From NCBI GenBank assembly GCA_016874895.1, contig VGSX01000037.1, positions 1 through 18,703 of the forward strand: a stretch of 18,703 nt of DNA, given 5' to 3'. Source of the DNA: Deltaproteobacteria bacterium. GTDB lineage: Bacteria > Desulfobacterota > Desulfobaccia > Desulfobaccales > Desulfobaccaceae. The notes beneath the pieces were generated by a model. The model ran no database searches. It was not told the DNA's origin and saw nothing but the letters and a program-made list of their open reading frames with translations. Position 1 is the first letter of the stretch. The number at the start of each line of letters is the position of its first letter. Position numbers and translations under genes: made by a program. Of this stretch, positions 15,690 to 18,703 are shown in pieces.

Positions 15690-17372
15690 ATGGACCTTAC
15701 CTCTAATCCTTTTTTCTTTCTAAATGCTTCTGTTCGAGATAATTCACGGCGCCTCATCGAACTATCAGAGGAGCGCAGTCTTTTCGCCAACCCCCAGAAG
15801 TGCACTGAGGCACGAATTATCCTTGCAAATCCCCGCCAGCGGCTTATGGCTGAGATTGCTTGGTTACCTGGCGTCTCTCCTTCAAAGGCCCGAAATCTTA
15901 TCAATCAAGCAAAGGATGGACATTATCCTCTTTTTGCAACTATTGAAGGATTGCCTGCAATATCAGCCTGTAACCTACTGGCTTTGGCTATTTCCTGTAT
16001 CAAGATTGAGGAGAGCGAAGAAAGTAGAATAAAGATTTGCATTCAGACATTGATCGAAAAGTTTGAGGAAGTAGATATAGAGGACTTGATACATCTAATC
16101 AACGAGGATAGAGGTATTGCTGGCTTTCCTGTGGTTCAGAGTGTGGATATTCTTGCCCAGACACTTGCAGAACATAGAGGTTCCCTTGTTACCACACTAA
16201 GCGAAGGGCTCGATAAACTTGGGGAGCCAGATTTGGCGCTTACTGAAATAGCCATTGAACTGACGGAGTATGGTGAATATCAGGCGCCCCTTCTCCTTGA
16301 GGAACTTACTGCTAAATATCAGATTGAAGTTGCACAACATCTCGATAATCTCACAGAGCATATCCTCAAGCTTAAAGACTCAATCGAGAATATAGTAAAA
16401 AATAGCGATAGACCAGATTATTTATTAAAGCACATGACCAGTTTTGAAGAACTACTGCGCCAATGGGATCGGATTGCAAAACCTATCCAGCTTATTGCCA
16501 AAACTAGAGGTATAGATGAAGTAGCAAGTGCTAACCTTGCAGCGCAAGTCCGTAATCTGTCATTATTTTTAGCTAATGAGTTTGGTCTTCACGAACATGC
16601 TCTCCGACTTTCCTTGCTAATGTCAGAACTTTTTAGTGATCTTCCACAGTTAGAAGCCAAGATTGAAGAAGACATTACTGCGCTTCAAGATATTTTAAAA
16701 AATAAGGAAAAAATCCTTTCTGAGGTGCGGGCTGAAAAGGAAAAATGGGAACAAGAAATTGCGCTTGATATTAAATTTGGAGAATATAGAGTCATTATTG
16801 ATACTGAAAACATTACCTATCTTGGCCCTGGCTGGATGCAGTCAGTTCGAATAGATGAAGTTGACCGAGTAAGATGGGGAGTGTTGAAGAGTTACACATA
16901 CGGTGTAAGAACCGGGCGATATTTTACAATCTGGGCAGGCTCACCCAAAACCACAGTCGAAATTGAGTGCGCAGTATTCTTAGAGAGTGAATCTATCGTT
17001 ATGAGGCGCTATGAACTTATACTCGAAAAACTGTGGAAAGCCGTGTGTGCGCGGTTGGTTAGTCATACCCTTGCCCGCCTTTCGTCAGGAGAAAAGTTGC
17101 GTTATGGTGACGTTGTGGTAGACAATGAAGGAATATTGCTCCCTAAATATAAGTTTTTAGGATTGTCTTCAGAGCCAATGCATTATTCGTGGGAGGAGTT
17201 ATCTATAAGTTCAGGTTCAGGGTACTTTAAAATCAGTGCTGCCAAGGAAAAAAATTCTTACGCCCAATTGTCGTACCGAGATGTTAATAATGTGCACATA
17301 CTTGAAACAATAATGCGTTTTCTCTGGAAAGACGGCAATTACGCAAAACTACGAGACGGCCAATTTCACTAA
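15690..17372 (+). CDS. Multidomain Hsp70-partner candidate: J-like N-terminus without HPD, coiled coil, PH-like C-terminus, 560 aa
   Basis: I do not recognise a named family. The start NPFFFLNASVRDNSRRLIELSEERS... and then EARIILANPRQRLMAEIAW has the helix-loop-helix rhythm of proteins beginning with a J-like domain (NPF-xLGVS, then ARxxLxNPRxRL). However, the HPD tripeptide that activates Hsp70 is absent. Residues of about 70-320 are helical. A charged coiled coil lies near 320-355 (KIEEDITALQDILKNKEKIL). The rest is beta-rich and could be two PH-like domains (IKFGEYRVIIDTENITYLG and LRYGDVVVDNEGILLPKY), each followed by a WGVL/YSWEEL-type strand and a terminal helix. ATG at 15690 is chosen over the upstream TTG at 15678 because GAGGAAG precedes it. 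The gap to the AAA+ stop is 8 bases. The gene is markedly AT-rich (18 G+C in the 60 bases from 16381). Confidence 0.6.
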   Translation: MDLTSNPFFFLNASVRDNSRRLIELSEERSLFANPQKCTEARIILANPRQRLMAEIAWLPGVSPSKARNLINQAKDGHYPLFATIEGLPAISACNLLALAISCIKIEESEESRIKICIQTLIEKFEEVDIEDLIHLINEDRGIAGFPVVQSVDILAQTLAEHRGSLVTTLSEGLDKLGEPDLALTEIAIELTEYGEYQAPLLLEELTAKYQIEVAQHLDNLTEHILKLKDSIENIVKNSDRPDYLLKHMTSFEELLRQWDRIAKPIQLIAKTRGIDEVASANLAAQVRNLSLFLANEFGLHEHALRLSLLMSELFSDLPQLEAKIEEDITALQDILKNKEKILSEVRAEKEKWEQEIALDIKFGEYRVIIDTENITYLGPGWMQSVRIDEVDRVRWGVLKSYTYGVRTGRYFTIWAGSPKTTVEIECAVFLESESIVMRRYELILEKLWKAVCARLVSHTLARLSSGEKLRYGDVVVDNEGILLPKYKFLGLSSEPMHYSWEELSISSGSGYFKISAAKEKNSYAQLSYRDVNNVHILETIMRFLWKDGNYAKLRDGQFH

Positions 17373-17446
17373 TATTAGGAAAAATCCTTTCAACTATTTT
17401 CCACTAATAGCCTAGAATTGAATCTATTTTTTAGAAGAAAGTCAAA

Positions 17447-18553
17447 ATGTCCAAAGTTATTGGCATAGACTTAGGCACTACCAATTCCTGCGTTGCCATT
17501 ATTGAAGGGGGCGAGCCTAAGGTAATCCCCAATGCGGAAGGAGCCCGCACTACCCCCTCAGTGGTCGCCTTTACGGAGACCGGAGAACGCCTGGTAGGCC
17601 AAATCGCCAAACGCCAGGCCATTACCAACCCTTCAAATACCATCTTCTCCATCAAGCGTCTGATCGGCCGCAAATATAACGACCCAGGGGTGCAGCGGGA
17701 CCTCAAGGTCCTGCCCTATAAGATTGTCTCGGCCGCCAACGGTTACGCCCATGTGGAGGTTCGGGGCCGCACCTATTCCCCAGCCGAAATTTCGGCCATG
17801 GTCCTTAGCAAGATGAAGCAGACCGCCGAAGAATATCTGGGAGAGAAGGTCACCGAGGCCGTAATCACCGTGCCAGCCTATTTCAACGACGCCCAACGCC
17901 AGGTTACCAAGGACGCCGGGGCTATTGCCGGGCTCAATGTGCTTCGTGTCATCAGCGAGCCAACGGCAGCATCCCTGGTCTATGGCATGGAAAAGAAGAA
18001 GGACGAGCGCATTGCGGTGTTCGATTTCGGGGGCGGCAACTTCGACATCTCTATCCTGGAGATTGGCGAAGGCGTCTTTGAAGTCAAATCAACCAACGGC
18101 GACACCTATCTAGGCGGTGACGATTTCGATTTGCGGATTTTGGATTTCCTGGCCGAAGAATTTATGCAGGGACAGGGTATTGATCTACGCAAGGACCACA
18201 TGGCCCTACAGCGTCTTAAAGAGGCGGCTGAGAAAGCCAAATGCGAACTTTCCACCTTCATGGAAACCGAGGTCAACTTGCCGTTTATCACCGTCGATGC
18301 CTCGGGTCCTAAGCACCTACTCATCAAGCTCACCCGGGCTAAGCTCGAGAGCATGGTGACAGACCTCATCGACAAGCTGGTAGATCCCTGTGAGATGGCT
18401 TTCAAGGATGCAGAGGTGAAGCCCAAGGAAATCGACAAAGTCATCTTGGTGGGGGGTATGACCCGTATGCCCAAAGTTCAGGAGAGGGTCAAAAAGATCT
18501 TCGGGAAGAAGCCTTATCCGAGATTATGCGGCAACCTTGGCTCCCGCAGCTGA
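17447..18553 (+). CDS. dnaK: 3'-truncated DnaK: Hsp70 nucleotide-binding domain only, 368 aa
   Basis: Residues 1 to about 355 closely follow housekeeping DnaK: DLGTTNS (8-14), SIKRLIGRKY with the catalytic lysine, ITVPAYFNDAQRQ, SEPTAASL and LVGGMTRMP. Two features are odd. First, DnaK similarity stops at IFGKKP (near 18510); twelve unrelated residues follow before TGA, so the last part of the nucleotide-binding domain, the linker and the whole substrate-binding domain are missing. Second, GGGTFD is GGGNFD, with Asn at 198 where E. coli DnaK has Thr199, a residue important for ATP hydrolysis and autophosphorylation; the usual NEPTAAA and YDLGG are also altered. It starts 74 bases after the preceding gene, with AGAAGAAAG before the ATG. 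It may be a decaying duplicate, a cut gene at a rearrangement, or a stand-alone ATPase-domain protein. It should not be taken as the cell's working DnaK. Confidence 0.85.
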   Translation: MSKVIGIDLGTTNSCVAIIEGGEPKVIPNAEGARTTPSVVAFTETGERLVGQIAKRQAITNPSNTIFSIKRLIGRKYNDPGVQRDLKVLPYKIVSAANGYAHVEVRGRTYSPAEISAMVLSKMKQTAEEYLGEKVTEAVITVPAYFNDAQRQVTKDAGAIAGLNVLRVISEPTAASLVYGMEKKKDERIAVFDFGGGNFDISILEIGEGVFEVKSTNGDTYLGGDDFDLRILDFLAEEFMQGQGIDLRKDHMALQRLKEAAEKAKCELSTFMETEVNLPFITVDASGPKHLLIKLTRAKLESMVTDLIDKLVDPCEMAFKDAEVKPKEIDKVILVGGMTRMPKVQERVKKIFGKKPYPRLCGNLGSRS

Positions 18554-18703
18554 AAAATGGTTTTGGGACCTACCGTCCGGGATAATATCCCCAGGAAATT
18601 CCCCTTTTTGTGACCCCATCGCCTTCTTGAACGCAAGATAGCACAAGTTTTCCTCAAACTGAATCTTTTTTGTAGGCTTTGAAGGCACCACTCCCTTGGT
18701 TTG
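18524..18703 (-). CDS. Possible C-terminal end of a minus-strand gene, running off the right edge
   Basis: On the minus strand an open frame of 59 codons enters at the window edge and stops at TAA (18526-18524). Its translation is protein-like, with a basic and acidic mix (KKIQFEENLCYLAFKKAMG, then GEFPGDIIPDGRSQNHFS). I recognise no family. The stop lies about 14 bases beyond the point where DnaK similarity ends, so this sequence probably arrived with the event that truncated dnaK; a transposase or another inserted gene is possible. A competing + strand frame is also open over part of the span, so coding status is uncertain. Confidence 0.35.
   Translation of the reverse strand, partial: QTKGVVPSKPTKKIQFEENLCYLAFKKAMGSQKGEFPGDIIPDGRSQNHFSAAGAKVAA

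Noticed and set aside
18512..18643. Alternative + strand frame beyond the dnaK break
   Set aside because: It is open for about 40 codons and protein-like in places, but has no start, no ribosome site and no DnaK similarity, so it does not restore dnaK by frameshift.
1..18703. CRISPR array, rRNA, tRNA or phage structural genes
   Set aside because: No regularly spaced repeats, no recognisable RNA genes and no capsid, tail or integrase proteins were seen while reading the window.

Overview
The window looks like an accessory (defence or stress) island from a Gram-negative bacterium of moderate to high GC content. GC is about 60% in the first and last thirds and lower in patches. Gene style (solitary HicB, small RelE/ParE pairs, long DUF1998 helicase, N6-adenine methylase) would suit a Desulfobacterota-like or environmental MAG lineage. 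That placement is an impression from family resemblance, not something the sequence proves. All confident genes are on the + strand.

Region 1 (1-11270) is a DISARM-like restriction/defence locus. It holds the 3' end of a SNF2-type helicase (DrmD-like), then a 1319-residue Eco57I-type N6-adenine methyltransferase that overlaps it by one base (DrmMI-like). After an interruption comes a 1705-residue DEAD/DEAH helicase with zinc clusters, a DUF1998-type C-terminal part and a terminal Vsr/DUF559-like nuclease-like segment (DrmA/DrmB-like). No separate PLD nuclease (DrmC) is seen. The methylase is a composition mosaic, with AT-rich patches beginning right after the NPPW motif and covering the probable target-recognition region.

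Region 2 (5027-6152), between methylase and helicase, is a small toxin-antitoxin cluster. It contains a solitary HicB-like antitoxin, a complete antitoxin/RelE-ParE toxin pair with a GTGA overlap, and a second antitoxin. The second antitoxin's RelE-like partner survives only as about 20 N-terminal codons, which run out against the helicase start.

Region 3 (11271-17372) is the most interesting part. Four tightly packed genes look like a self-contained chaperone machine: a short GrpE-like nucleotide-exchange factor, a divergent 831-residue Hsp70, an FtsH/Cdc48-class AAA+ ATPase, and a 560-residue protein with a possible J-like N-terminus (no HPD), a coiled coil and a possibly duplicated PH-like C-terminus. 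The 150-base leader in front carries an 8-bp direct repeat, a 7-bp-arm inverted repeat and an 11-base palindrome.

Region 4 (17373-18703) holds a DnaK-type Hsp70 that stops at residue 368. It has only the nucleotide-binding domain, with Asn in place of the conserved Thr of the GGGTFD motif. DnaK similarity breaks near 18510. Just beyond it, an open frame on the minus strand enters from the right edge and ends at 18524. This suggests a rearrangement or mobile-element junction.

The working hypothesis is that the DISARM-like locus restricts foreign DNA, while the Hsp70/GrpE/AAA+/J-like cassette is a separate, dedicated protein-remodelling module in the same island. Any antiviral role for the second module is inference from neighbourhood.
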